Origin: Sphaerisporangium aureirubrum
GTDB taxonomy: Bacteria > Actinomycetota > Actinomycetes > Streptosporangiales > Streptosporangiaceae
Assembly (NCBI RefSeq): GCF_042658925.1
Contig: NZ_JBHSRF010000022.1
Coordinates: forward strand, 1 to 64,000
Direction: 5' to 3'
Length of the DNA stretch: 64,000 nt
Shown: positions 45,011-53,946 of the stretch, one piece after another
Position numbering within the stretch: the stretch's first letter is position 1
How the letters are laid out: each line of letters begins with the position of its first letter
Position numbers and translations under genes: made by a program
The notes under the pieces: generated by a model
The model's input: the letters and a program-made list of their open reading frames with translations, nothing else
Databases searched by the model: none
Told to the model about the DNA's origin: nothing

Positions 45011-46255
45011 ATGAGCATTCCAGCCCTCGCCGCCGCGTACGCCGGAGCGGCGGAGCGCACGCCGGTACTCGACGTCGTGGTGCCCGTTCACAACGAGGAA
45101 GACGACCTCGAACCGTGTGTGCGCCGCCTGCACGAGCACCTGGCGCACGCGTTCCCCTACCCCTTCCGCATCACGATCGCCGACAACGCCAGCGACGACC
45201 GCACCCCCCGGATCGCCGCCGCGCTCGCCGCCGAACTGCGGGAGGTCCGATTCCTGCGGCTGGCGGCCAAGGGCCGGGGCCGGGCGCTCAAACACGCCTG
45301 GTCGGCCTCAGACGCCCCGGTGCTCGCGTACATGGACGTCGACCTGTCCACCGACCTGGCCGCGCTGCTGCCGCTGGTGGCCCCGCTCATCTCCGGGCAC
45401 TCCGACCTGGCGATCGGCTCGCGGCTCACCCGCGGCGCCCGGGTGACGCGCGGCCCCAAACGCGAGATCATCTCCCGCTGCTACAACCTGCTGCTCCGCG
45501 GCACGCTGTCGGCCCGCTTCTCCGACGCGCAGTGCGGTTTCAAGGCCGTCCGCGCCGACGTGGCCGCGCGGCTGCTGCCCCTGGTGCGGGACACCGGCTG
45601 GTTCTTCGACACCGAGCTGCTCGTCCTCACCGAGCGCGCCGGCCTGCGCATCCACGAGGTCCCGGTCGACTGGGTCGACGACCCCGACAGCAGGGTCGAC
45701 ATCGTGCGCACCGCCGTCGCCGACCTCAGGGGCGTCGCCCGGCTGGCCACCACGCTCGCCACCGGCCGGTTGCCCCTGGCGCTGCTGCGCGAGCAACTGG
45801 GACGCGCCCCGCGGCCCGTGCCGGGCGTGCCCGCCGGCCTGGCCGGCCAAGTGGTACGGTTCGCCGCCGTGGGCCTGGCCAGCACCCTCGCCTACCTCGT
45901 GCTGTACGCCCTGCTGCGCGCGCAGACCGGCGCCCAGATCGCCAACCTCGCCGCCCTGCTCGTCACCGCGGTGGGCAACACCGCCCTCAACCGCCGTTTC
46001 GCCTTCGGCGTGCGCGGCCCGGCCGGCTTGTGGCGGCACCACGCCCAGGGGCTGGCTCTGTTCGCCGCCGGCCTCGGCCTCACCGGCGCCTCGCTCGCCG
46101 CGCTGCACGCCCTCGTCCCCGCTCCCGGCCGGCCGCTGGAACTCGGCGTGCTGACGGCCGCCAATCTCGTCACCACGGCCCTGCGCTTCCTCCTGCTACG
46201 GAGCTGGGCCCGCGGCGCGAAGCCCGTCCGGCGGGCGGGCGCCGGCGCCGGGTGA
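45011..46255 (+). CDS. GT2 polyprenyl-phosphate glycosyltransferase fused to a GtrA domain
   Basis: A 414-residue fusion. Residues 18-245 are a family 2 glycosyltransferase of the DPM1/CsbB kind: 'DVVVPVHNEEDDL', 'IADNASDDRTP', the DXD in 'AYMDVDLSTDLAALLPL' and 'IGSRL'. Residues about 282-405 are a four-helix GtrA domain ('QVVRFAAVGLASTLAYLVLY', 'GNTALNRRFAFG'), thought to help flip the lipid-linked sugar. The product should be polyprenyl-phosphate sugar for the GT39 enzyme upstream. The mRNA appears leaderless. The gene shares its operator layout with the GT39 and response-regulator genes. Confidence 0.9.
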   Translation: MSIPALAAAYAGAAERTPVLDVVVPVHNEEDDLEPCVRRLHEHLAHAFPYPFRITIADNASDDRTPRIAAALAAELREVRFLRLAAKGRGRALKHAWSASDAPVLAYMDVDLSTDLAALLPLVAPLISGHSDLAIGSRLTRGARVTRGPKREIISRCYNLLLRGTLSARFSDAQCGFKAVRADVAARLLPLVRDTGWFFDTELLVLTERAGLRIHEVPVDWVDDPDSRVDIVRTAVADLRGVARLATTLATGRLPLALLREQLGRAPRPVPGVPAGLAGQVVRFAAVGLASTLAYLVLYALLRAQTGAQIANLAALLVTAVGNTALNRRFAFGVRGPAGLWRHHAQGLALFAAGLGLTGASLAALHALVPAPGRPLELGVLTAANLVTTALRFLLLRSWARGAKPVRRAGAGAG

Positions 46256-46426
46256 GGGCGCCCCGCGGCCCGCTTCCCGCGCGGCGGGGCCGTGGGTCAT
46301 ATGGGCGGCTTGAGCTTACGACTTCGGCAAATGCCGGTACATGCTGGACGTGTACGCTGGCGCCGCTTGGGGCGCTTGAGGCTGTCCTGGGAGAAGATCG
46401 TCGAGGAGAATCTTCAGGGAGCAACT

Positions 46427-47509
46427 GTGCGGAGCGCACCCGGACTGACGCACGTCATCGCCGTCATCAACGTCGCTGTGATGATCGTCGCGGTCGTGGC
46501 GCTGCTCGTGCTGCCCTTCGGGCGTCCGGCGGAGAGGGAAGCCAGACCGGTCCAGAAGGAGACGCCGCCGCCGCGGAGCCGGGTCCAGGCGCCGCCGGCG
46601 GTGAAGGCGACCCCGGAGTGGGCCCGGGAGGTGGGCGCGAACGAGCTGGGCCTGGTCCCGGTGATCATGTACCACCGCATCCTCCGCAAGCGGATCGCGA
46701 ACATCGACCGGACCCCGGGCCAGTTGCGCGCCGAACTCGAGAACCTCGCGAAGGGCGGCTACGTGCCCGTCACGGCCGCGGAGTTCGCCGCGGGAAAGAT
46801 CGACATCCCGGCGGGCGCCCATCCGGTCGTGCTGACCTTCGACGACGGCAACCCCTCCCACTTCGCCCTCGGCGCCGACGGCCTCCCCGTGCCGGACACC
46901 GCCGTGCGGATCATCCTGGAGGTCGCCCAGCGCTACCCGGCGTTCCGCCCGGTCGCCACGTTCTGGGTGAACCGCGACCCGTTCGGCTCTCCCGACCGCC
47001 CGGGGCAGAGGGCCGCCGTCCAGTGGCTCACCCACCACGGCTTCGAGGTCGCCAACCACACCTACGGCCATCCGGATCTGCGCCGCCTGACGAAGAAGAG
47101 GGTCAGCGAGGCCATCGTCCGCCAGCAGCGCCTCCTGAAGAGCCTCGGCGCCCCGCCGTCCAAGACCTTCGCCCTGCCGTACGGCAGCAGGCCGAGGAAG
47201 CGCTCGGTGTCGCACGAGGGTTCCTGGGACGGCACCAAGTACCACTTCGACGCCGTTTTCCTGGCCGGAGCCGAGCCGTCGGTTTCGCCCTACGCGAAGA
47301 GCTTCGACCGCTTCGACATCCCGCGCATCCAGTCCAATGGCAAAAAAGGAGAATGTCGTAAATGGTGCTCCCAGCACTGGCTAGAGTGGCTTGACGCGCA
47401 CCCCCGAGAGCGCTACACATCGGACGGTGACCCCGGCCACATCTCCATGCCACAACGATTTCGCGGTAAGATCCAGGCAAAGCTTGGCCGGTTGACCGTC
47501 GTCTACTGA
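46427..47509 (+). CDS. Membrane-anchored polysaccharide deacetylase
   Basis: A 360-residue protein with one N-terminal helix (about 8-30), a Pro-rich linker and a NodB-type deacetylase domain outside the cell. 'LVPVIMYHRI' opens the domain, 'VVLTFDDGNPS' has the catalytic and metal Asp, and 'VANHTYGHPDLRRL' has the metal His-X3-His. 'FALPYGSRP' is the later conserved motif. It removes N- or O-acetyl groups from a cell-wall glycan; which one is not readable. GTG 46427 has AGGGAG 5 nt upstream. No phased operator is seen before it, so it is probably not in the regulon of the upstream two-component system, though it fits the envelope theme. Confidence 0.87.
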   Translation: MRSAPGLTHVIAVINVAVMIVAVVALLVLPFGRPAEREARPVQKETPPPRSRVQAPPAVKATPEWAREVGANELGLVPVIMYHRILRKRIANIDRTPGQLRAELENLAKGGYVPVTAAEFAAGKIDIPAGAHPVVLTFDDGNPSHFALGADGLPVPDTAVRIILEVAQRYPAFRPVATFWVNRDPFGSPDRPGQRAAVQWLTHHGFEVANHTYGHPDLRRLTKKRVSEAIVRQQRLLKSLGAPPSKTFALPYGSRPRKRSVSHEGSWDGTKYHFDAVFLAGAEPSVSPYAKSFDRFDIPRIQSNGKKGECRKWCSQHWLEWLDAHPRERYTSDGDPGHISMPQRFRGKIQAKLGRLTVVY

Positions 47510-47542
47510 GGTCTTGCGGCGGTTGTGCGGGTGGGCGCCGGA

Positions 47543-47572
47543 TTGACCGGGCCCCGCGTGCTTGCATATGCT
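47543..47572 (+). promoter_or_regulatory. Candidate rpsA promoter
   Basis: TTGACC (47543-47548) and TATGCT (47567-47572) are 18 nt apart, a good match to the principal sigma factor. Transcription would start near 47579, leaving a leader of about 150 nt before ATG 47732, enough for S1 autoregulation. Confidence 0.5.
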
Positions 47573-47731
47573 GATCGCTGCGCTGTGGGCCTGCGTGCGC
47601 CTCGGACGGAGCGGGCTCGCGCTCGGTCATGTCGACCATGGGTCATGCTGACCATCCTCGGCTTGAGCGACAGAGGGCCTGCTGCGCGCCCGCCACATCG
47701 ACATCTGTCCGCGTTCGGAGCAATTCCACAC

Positions 47732-49207
47732 ATGACGAGCAGCACTGAGGCCACCTCGAACACCCCGCAGGTAGCGGTCAACGACATCGGTTCCGAGGAG
47801 GCCTTCCTCGCCGCGATCGACGAGACCATCAAGTACTTCAATGACGGCGACATCGTCGAAGGCACCGTCGTCAAGGTCGATCGAGACGAGGTCTTGCTCG
47901 ACATCGGCTACAAGACCGAGGGCGTAATCCCCTCGCGCGAGCTCTCGATCAAGCACGATGTCGACCCGGCCGAGGTCGTCGAGGTCGGGGAGCACGTCGA
48001 GGCGCTTGTCCTTCAGAAGGAGGACAAGGAAGGCCGTCTCATCCTCTCCAAGAAGCGTGCTCAGTACGAGCGCGCCTGGGGCACGATCGAAAAGATCAAG
48101 GACGAGGACGGCATCGTCACCGGCACGGTCATCGAGGTCGTCAAGGGCGGCCTGATCCTCGACATCGGTCTGCGCGGCTTCCTGCCCGCGTCGCTGGTCG
48201 AGATGCGCCGCGTGCGCGACCTGCAGCCGTATGTCGGCCGCGAGCTCGAGGCGAAGATCATCGAGCTGGACAAGAACCGCAACAACGTGGTCCTGTCCCG
48301 CCGCGCCTGGCTCGAGCAGACCCAGTCCGAGGTGCGCCAGACGTTCCTCAACACCCTCCAGAAGGGTCAGGTCCGCAAGGGCGTCGTCTCCTCGATCGTC
48401 AACTTCGGCGCATTCGTCGACCTCGGTGGGGTCGACGGCCTGGTTCACGTGTCGGAGCTGTCCTGGAAGCACATCGACCACCCCTCCGAGGTCGTCGAGG
48501 TCGGCCAGGAGGTCACCGTCGAGGTGCTCGACGTGGACATGGAGCGCGAGCGGGTCTCCCTGTCGCTGAAGGCGACGCAGGAGGACCCCTGGCAGCAGTT
48601 CGCCCGCACCCACCAGATCGGCCAGGTCGTCCCCGGGCGCGTCACCAAGCTGGTGCCGTTCGGTGCGTTCGTCCGGGTCGAGGAGGGCATCGAGGGCCTG
48701 GTCCACATCTCCGAGCTGGCCGAGCGCCACGTCGAGATCCCCGAGCAGGTCGTCCAGGTCGGCGACGAGATCTTCGTGAAGATCATCGACATCGACCTCG
48801 ACCGCCGTCGCATCTCGCTGTCGCTGAAGCAGGCGAACGAGGGCGCGATCGGCGCCGACGTCGAGTTCGACCCCACGCTGTACGGCATGGCGGCGAACTA
48901 CGACGAGCAGGGCAACTACATCTACCCCGACGGCTTCGACCCGGAGACCGGGGAGTGGCTCGAGGGCTTCGAGAAGCAGCGCGAGGAGTGGGAGCGGCAG
49001 TACGCCGAGGCCCAGACCCGCTTCGAGGCCCACAAGTCGCAGGTGGAGAAGGCTCGCGCCGAGGAGGCCCAGGCGGCTGCTCCGTCGTCCTACTCCGGCG
49101 AGACCCCGCCGTCGTCGTCCACCGGTGCCACTCCGGCCGGTGGCGCCCTGGCGTCGGACGAGGCGCTCGCCGCCCTCCGGGAGAAGCTGGCCGGCGGCCA
49201 GAGCTGA
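47732..49207 (+). CDS. rpsA: 30S ribosomal protein S1
   Basis: Binds mRNA on the small subunit during initiation. The 491-residue actinobacterial form has four S1 OB-fold repeats, at about 34-105, 120-190, 208-278 and 293-365 ('GDIVEGTVVKVDRDEVLLDI', 'GTVIEVVKGGLILDIGLRGF', 'GVVSSIVNFGAFVDLGGVDG', 'GRVTKLVPFGAFVRVEEGIE'). An acidic C-terminal tail with a coiled stretch (420-455) follows, then a Ser/Ala end. ATG 47732 has CGGAG 11 nt upstream, a weak site. A 15-bp terminator follows. Confidence 0.96.
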   Translation: MTSSTEATSNTPQVAVNDIGSEEAFLAAIDETIKYFNDGDIVEGTVVKVDRDEVLLDIGYKTEGVIPSRELSIKHDVDPAEVVEVGEHVEALVLQKEDKEGRLILSKKRAQYERAWGTIEKIKDEDGIVTGTVIEVVKGGLILDIGLRGFLPASLVEMRRVRDLQPYVGRELEAKIIELDKNRNNVVLSRRAWLEQTQSEVRQTFLNTLQKGQVRKGVVSSIVNFGAFVDLGGVDGLVHVSELSWKHIDHPSEVVEVGQEVTVEVLDVDMERERVSLSLKATQEDPWQQFARTHQIGQVVPGRVTKLVPFGAFVRVEEGIEGLVHISELAERHVEIPEQVVQVGDEIFVKIIDIDLDRRRISLSLKQANEGAIGADVEFDPTLYGMAANYDEQGNYIYPDGFDPETGEWLEGFEKQREEWERQYAEAQTRFEAHKSQVEKARAEEAQAAAPSSYSGETPPSSSTGATPAGGALASDEALAALREKLAGGQS

Positions 49208-49227
49208 CCCTGGAGCACCGTTTCACC

Positions 49228-49260
49228 GGCGAGGACCCCGCGATCCGCGGGGTCCTCGCC
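49228..49260 (+). terminator. Terminator of rpsA
   Basis: GGCGAGGACCCCGCG (49228-49242) pairs perfectly with CGCGGGGTCCTCGCC (49246-49260), with a 3-nt loop, 20 nt after the stop. Confidence 0.8.
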
Positions 49261-49370
49261 CCATTTCCGGGCCTTTCGCGCCATTATTTCCGGACCGTTC
49301 GCGCCCATTTCCGGGCCCTTTGCGCTTACTCCCGGGCCCTGCGCGCCCATTCGCGGGCCCTGCGCGACAC
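49261..49370 (+). repeat. Degenerate ~21-bp tandem repeats
   Basis: About five diverged copies of a unit resembling ATTTCCGGGCCCTTCGCGCC; cores fall near 49266, 49289, 49310, 49331 and 49352. The period is 21 bp after the first step of 23. It sits in the spacer between the rpsA terminator and the acetyltransferase gene. Confidence 0.6.
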
Positions 49371-49410
49371 CCCCCGCCGTGATGCCGGGCGGGTGCCCTA
49401 CAGTGGCCGG

Positions 49411-49902
49411 GTGACGCTGATCGAACGGGCCCGGCCCGAGGACGCCGGAGAGCTTCTGACCGTCCAGCGGGCCGCCTACGTCGGCGAGGCGCAGCTGTAC
49501 GGCGACCCGTTCATCCCGCCGCTCGTGGAGTCCCTTGCGGGCATGCGGGAGGCCGTGGAGACCGCCGTGGTGCTGAAGGCCCTGGACGGCGGGCGCGTCG
49601 TCGGCAGCGTGCGCGGGCGGCTCACCGGCACCACCGCCGTGATCGGCCGTCTCGCGGTCGTGCCCGACCGGCAGGGCAAGGGGCTCGGCACCGCGTTACT
49701 GCGGGCGATCGAGGCTGAGATGTCCCCGCCCGCCGACGCCTTCGATCTCTTCACCGGCCATCTCTCCGAGGCCAACCTCCGGCTGTACCGCCGCCAGGGC
49801 TACCACGAGACCCGCCGCGAGCGCCTCCACCCCCACCTCACCCTCATCCACCTCCGCAAAACCGTGCCCACCCCGACGGGCTACGCTTCCGTCCATGCTT
49901 AA
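49411..49902 (+). CDS. GNAT family N-acetyltransferase
   Basis: A 163-residue single GNAT domain. The acetyl-CoA loop is 'VVPDRQGKGLGTALL', with 'VIGRLAV' as the preceding strand and 'NLRLYRRQGYHETRR' as the C-terminal part. The substrate cannot be read. TACAGT (49399-49404) ends 6 nt before GTG 49411 and there is no Shine-Dalgarno, so the transcript may be leaderless. Its last 8 nt overlap coaE. Confidence 0.88.
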   Translation: MTLIERARPEDAGELLTVQRAAYVGEAQLYGDPFIPPLVESLAGMREAVETAVVLKALDGGRVVGSVRGRLTGTTAVIGRLAVVPDRQGKGLGTALLRAIEAEMSPPADAFDLFTGHLSEANLRLYRRQGYHETRRERLHPHLTLIHLRKTVPTPTGYASVHA

Positions 49903-50497
49903 GGTGGGGCTGACCGGCGGGATCGGGTCGGGCAAGAGCGAGGCCGCGAGGCGTCTCGGCGCGCTCGGCGCCGTGGTCATCGACGCCGACAAGATCGCCC
50001 GAGAGGTGGTCGAGCCGGGCACGAGCGGCCTGGCGCTGATCGTCGACGAGTTCGGCCCCGAGATGCTCCGCCCCGACGGCGCGCTCGACCGCGAGAAGCT
50101 CGGCCGCGTCGTCTTCGCCGATCCGGAGCGCCTGGCCCGCCTGAACGCCATCGTGCACCCCCGGGTCGGCGAGCGCGTCGCCGAGCTCCAGCGGCAGGCC
50201 CCCGAGGACGCCGTGGTGGTGTACGACGTCCCCCTGCTGGCCGAGAACGGCCTGGCCCCCATGTACGACGTGGTGATCGTCGTCGACGCCCCCGACGACG
50301 TCCGCCTCTCCCGGCTCACCACCCTGCGCGGCATGACCGAGGACGACGCCCTGGCCCGCATCAAGGCCCAGGCCACCCGCGAGGACCGCCTGGCCGTCGC
50401 CGACATCGTCATCCCCAACGAGGGCCCCCTGGACGAGCTCGACGCCCGCGCCGGCGAGGTCTGGCAGAGCCTGCTGTCCCGCCGCGAGGCCCGTTAG
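49895..50497 (+). CDS. coaE: Dephospho-CoA kinase
   Basis: Last step of coenzyme A synthesis. The 200 residues start with the P-loop 'VGLTGGIGSGKSEAARRL', followed by 'VVIDADKIAREVVEPG' and the core 'VVYDVPLLAENGLAPMYD' with the expected Asp. It lacks the C-terminal GrpB-like extension seen in some mycobacterial enzymes. TACGCT (49882-49887) lies 7 nt before ATG 49895, so the gene may also be read from its own leaderless transcript. Confidence 0.95.
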   Translation: MLKVGLTGGIGSGKSEAARRLGALGAVVIDADKIAREVVEPGTSGLALIVDEFGPEMLRPDGALDREKLGRVVFADPERLARLNAIVHPRVGERVAELQRQAPEDAVVVYDVPLLAENGLAPMYDVVIVVDAPDDVRLSRLTTLRGMTEDDALARIKAQATREDRLAVADIVIPNEGPLDELDARAGEVWQSLLSRREAR

Positions 50498-50611
50498 CCC
50501 AGTGCTCCACGACACCGGGGCCCCTCACCGGGCCCTCCACCGAACCGCCAGGCCCGGAACGCTCCAGGCGCCCTGCCGCGCCGCCGGGCCGGGGACGGGC
50601 CGGGAGCAGTG

Positions 50612-51781
50612 GTGCGGCGTCTGACGTCCCTCGACCTGGTGCGGGTCGCCGTCCTCGTCGTGGGCCTGCTGTGCGTGGCGACGGGGGTGCTGCCGTGGCG
50701 GGAGGCGGTGGCGGACCTCGGCCGGGTCGGGCCGCTGCTGGTGTTCCTCACGGCGGTGATCGTCTTCGCCGAGCTGGTCAAGGAGGCGGACGTCTTCGAC
50801 GTGCTCGCCGCCCGGCTCGCCATCGCCGGGCGGGGCAGGTACTGGGCTCTGTTCGCGCTGTGCGTGGCGTTCGCCGCGCTGATCACGATGTTCCTGAACC
50901 TCGACACCACCGCGGTGCTGCTGACCCCGGTGCTGCTGGCGCTGGCGGCCCGGACCGACATCCCGGCGCTGCCCCTGGCGATGACCACGATCTGGCTCGC
51001 CAACACCGCCAGCCTGCTGCTGCCGGTGTCCAACCTCACCAACCTGCTGGCCGAGGGCAGGCTGGCACTGTCCACCCATGGGTTCGCCGCCCGCATGTGG
51101 GCCCCCCAGGCCGCGGCCCTCGCGGTGACGGCGCTGCTGCTGTGGATCTTCTTCTGGCGGCGCGGCGCACGGGACACCCCCGACGGCTACCACCCCCCGC
51201 CGCCCGCCCCGGTGCGCGACCCGGCGCTGTTCTGGACGGCGGCCGCGGTCTGCGTGGTGTTCGTGGCGGCCGTCCTGGCGGGCGCCCCCATCGCCGCGGT
51301 GGCCGTCGCCGCCGCGGCGGCGCTGGTCGCGGCGTTCGCCTGGCGCGACCGCTCGAAGCTCACCTGGGGCCTGGTGCCCTGGCAGCTCGTCGCCTTCGTC
51401 GTCGGCCTGTTCCTCGTGGTGCCCGCGCTCAGCCGGTACGGCCTCGACGACCTGACCCGTGCGCTGGCAGGCGACGGCGGCTACCGCACGGCCGCGGCGG
51501 GCGCGGGCCTGGCCAACGTCGTGAACAACCTGCCCGCCTACTACGCGGGGGAGCGGGTGATCCCGCCGGGCGGGCGGGACGACCTGCTGGCCCTGCTGAT
51601 CGGCGTCAACGCCGGCTCGGTGATCACGCCGTGGGCGTCGGTGGCCACCCTGCTGTGGTTCGAGACGTGCCGCCGCCACGGGGTGCGGGTCCGGCCGATG
51701 ACGTTCCTGGTCACGGGGGCCTGCCTGGCGGTCGCCGCGGTCGCCGCCGCCGTCGCGGCCCTGTCGCTCACCGCGGGGTAG
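50612..51781 (+). CDS. SLC13/ArsB-like membrane permease
   Basis: A 389-residue protein with about ten to eleven helices, organised as two related halves as in the ArsB/NhaD ion transporter superfamily. 'ALITMFLNLDTTAVLLTPVLL' and 'TTIWLANTASLLLPVSNLTNLL' form one substrate hairpin, and 'GLANVVNNLPAYY' with 'GVNAGSVITPWASVATLLW' the other. It could export arsenite or carry an anion or sodium. No ars genes are nearby, so the substrate is open. GGGAG is 5 nt before GTG 50612; GTG 50609 is a one-codon-longer alternative. Confidence 0.8.
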   Translation: MRRLTSLDLVRVAVLVVGLLCVATGVLPWREAVADLGRVGPLLVFLTAVIVFAELVKEADVFDVLAARLAIAGRGRYWALFALCVAFAALITMFLNLDTTAVLLTPVLLALAARTDIPALPLAMTTIWLANTASLLLPVSNLTNLLAEGRLALSTHGFAARMWAPQAAALAVTALLLWIFFWRRGARDTPDGYHPPPPAPVRDPALFWTAAAVCVVFVAAVLAGAPIAAVAVAAAAALVAAFAWRDRSKLTWGLVPWQLVAFVVGLFLVVPALSRYGLDDLTRALAGDGGYRTAAAGAGLANVVNNLPAYYAGERVIPPGGRDDLLALLIGVNAGSVITPWASVATLLWFETCRRHGVRVRPMTFLVTGACLAVAAVAAAVAALSLTAG

Positions 51782-51830
51782 CCGGCGAAGGCGGCGGAAT
51801 TGTCGGTGGGGCGGCGTAGGTTATGGAGAC

Positions 51831-53939
51831 GTGAGGCCGGTAACCGATTTGCAGCGCAGGGTGGCACCTTTCGAGGTCGTCACCGAGATGACACCGTCCG
51901 GGGACCAGCCGACGGCGATCGCCGATCTGGAGCGCCGCCTGAAGGCGGGCGACAAGGACAACGTCCTGCTGGGTGCCACGGGCACCGGCAAGACCGCCAC
52001 CGTGGCGTGGCTGATCGAGCGGCTCCAGCGCCCCGCCCTGGTCATGCAGCCCAACAAGACGCTCGCCGCCCAGTTCGCCAACGAGCTGCGCGAGATGCTC
52101 CCCAACAACGCCGTCGAATACTTCGTCTCGTACTACGACTACTACCAGCCCGAGGCGTACGTCCCGCAGACCGACACCTACATCGAGAAGGACTCCTCGA
52201 TCAACGACGAGGTGGACCGCCTGCGCCACTCGGCGACCAACTCGCTGCTCACCCGCCGCGACACCGTCGTGGTCGCCTCGGTGTCGTGCATCTACGGCCT
52301 CGGCACCCCGCAGGAGTACGTCGACCGCATGCTGCGGCTCAAGGTCGGCCAGGAGATCGAGCGCGACCGGCTGCTGCGCCGCCTGGTCGACATGCAGTAC
52401 ACCCGCAACGACCTTGCCTTCACCCGGGGCACCTTCCGGGTGCGCGGCGACACCATCGAGATCATCCCGCAGTACGAAGAGCTGGCCGTGCGCATCGAGA
52501 TGTTCGGCGACGAGATCGAGAAGCTCGCCACCCTCCACCCGCTCACCGGCGAGGTGATCACTGAGGACCAGGAGATGTACGTCTTCCCGGCCTCCCACTA
52601 CGTCGCGGGCCCCGAGCGCATGGAGCGGGCGATCCGCGACATCGAGGCCGAGCTGGCGGAGTCGCTGGCGACCATGGAGAAGCAGGGCAAGCTGCTGGAG
52701 GCCCAGCGGCTGCGCATGCGCACCACCTACGACCTCGAGATGATGCGCCAGATCGGCTCCTGCTCCGGCATCGAGAACTACTCGCGGCACATCGACGGCC
52801 GCGGGGCCGGCACCGCGCCGCACACCCTGCTCGACTACTTCCCCGAGGACTTCCTGCTGGTGCTCGACGAGTCCCACCAGACCGTCCCGCAGATCGGCGC
52901 GATGTACGAGGGCGACGCCTCCCGCAAGCGGGTGCTGGTCGACCACGGCTTCCGCCTGCCGTCCGCGATGGACAACCGCCCGCTGAAGTGGGAGGAGTTC
53001 CTGGATCGCATCGGCCAGACCGTCTACCTCTCGGCGACCCCCGGGTCGTACGAGCTCGGCCGCAGCGGCGGCGACGTGGTCGAGCAGGTGATCCGCCCGA
53101 CCGGCCTGATCGACCCCGAGGTGGTCGTCAAGCCGACCAAGGGCCAGATCGACGACCTGGTCCACGAGATCCGCGAGCGGGCCGACCGCGACGAGCGGGT
53201 GCTGGTCACCACTCTGACCAAGAAGATGTCCGAGGACCTCACCGACTACCTCCTGGAGCTCGGCATCCGCGTGCGGTACCTCCACAGCGAGGTCGACACC
53301 CTGCGCCGCATCGAGCTGCTGCGCGAGCTGCGCCTCGGCGAGTACGACGTCCTGGTCGGCATCAACCTCCTTCGTGAGGGCCTCGACCTCCCCGAGGTCT
53401 CCCTGGTCGCCATCCTCGACGCCGACAAGGAGGGCTTCCTGCGCAGCGAGACCTCCCTGATCCAGACCATCGGCCGCGCCGCCCGCAACGTCTCCGGCCA
53501 GGTCCACATGTACGCCGACCGCGTCACCCCGTCCATGGAACGCGCGATCGACGAGACCAACCGCCGCCGCGCCAAGCAGGTGGCCTACAACCAGGCCAAC
53601 GGCATCGACCCGCAGCCCCTCCGCAAGAAGATCGCCGACATCCTCGACACCCTGGCCCGGGAGGACGCCGACACCGACAAGCTCCTCGGTGCCGGCCGTC
53701 AGCAGAGCCGCGGCAAGGCCCCCGTCCCCGGCTACGCCGCCCGCCAGACCGGCCAGCACGCCAAGGCCATCGCCGGCGAGATGCCCCGTGCCCAGCTGGA
53801 GTCTTTGATCCAGTCCCTGACCGACCAGATGCACCAGTCCGCCACCGACCTGCAGTTCGAGGTGGCCGCCCGCCTCCGCGACGAGATCAAGGACCTCAAA
53901 CGCGAACTCCGCGACATGCGCGAAGCCGGCGTGCACTGA
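51831..53939 (+). CDS. uvrB: UvrABC system protein B
   Basis: Damage-verifying helicase of nucleotide excision repair. The 702 residues contain the P-loop 'LLGATGTGKTATVAW', the beta-hairpin 'SYYDYYQPEAYVPQTDTYI', 'VLDESHQTVPQIGAMYEGD' as the DEAD-type motif, motif VI 'QTIGRAARN' and a C-terminal UVR motif ('LQFEVAARLRDEIKDLKREL') for UvrC. TAGGTT (51817-51822) is 8 nt before GTG 51831; a GGAG sits only 3 nt before the start. It converges with the Uma2 gene with 7 nt between stops. Confidence 0.97.
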   Translation: MRPVTDLQRRVAPFEVVTEMTPSGDQPTAIADLERRLKAGDKDNVLLGATGTGKTATVAWLIERLQRPALVMQPNKTLAAQFANELREMLPNNAVEYFVSYYDYYQPEAYVPQTDTYIEKDSSINDEVDRLRHSATNSLLTRRDTVVVASVSCIYGLGTPQEYVDRMLRLKVGQEIERDRLLRRLVDMQYTRNDLAFTRGTFRVRGDTIEIIPQYEELAVRIEMFGDEIEKLATLHPLTGEVITEDQEMYVFPASHYVAGPERMERAIRDIEAELAESLATMEKQGKLLEAQRLRMRTTYDLEMMRQIGSCSGIENYSRHIDGRGAGTAPHTLLDYFPEDFLLVLDESHQTVPQIGAMYEGDASRKRVLVDHGFRLPSAMDNRPLKWEEFLDRIGQTVYLSATPGSYELGRSGGDVVEQVIRPTGLIDPEVVVKPTKGQIDDLVHEIRERADRDERVLVTTLTKKMSEDLTDYLLELGIRVRYLHSEVDTLRRIELLRELRLGEYDVLVGINLLREGLDLPEVSLVAILDADKEGFLRSETSLIQTIGRAARNVSGQVHMYADRVTPSMERAIDETNRRRAKQVAYNQANGIDPQPLRKKIADILDTLAREDADTDKLLGAGRQQSRGKAPVPGYAARQTGQHAKAIAGEMPRAQLESLIQSLTDQMHQSATDLQFEVAARLRDEIKDLKRELRDMREAGVH

Positions 53940-53946
53940 ACGAAGG

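Noticed and set aside
50612..51781. Arsenite efflux operon
   Set aside because: The permease resembles the wider SLC13/ArsB superfamily, but no arsR, arsC or arsA is next to it.
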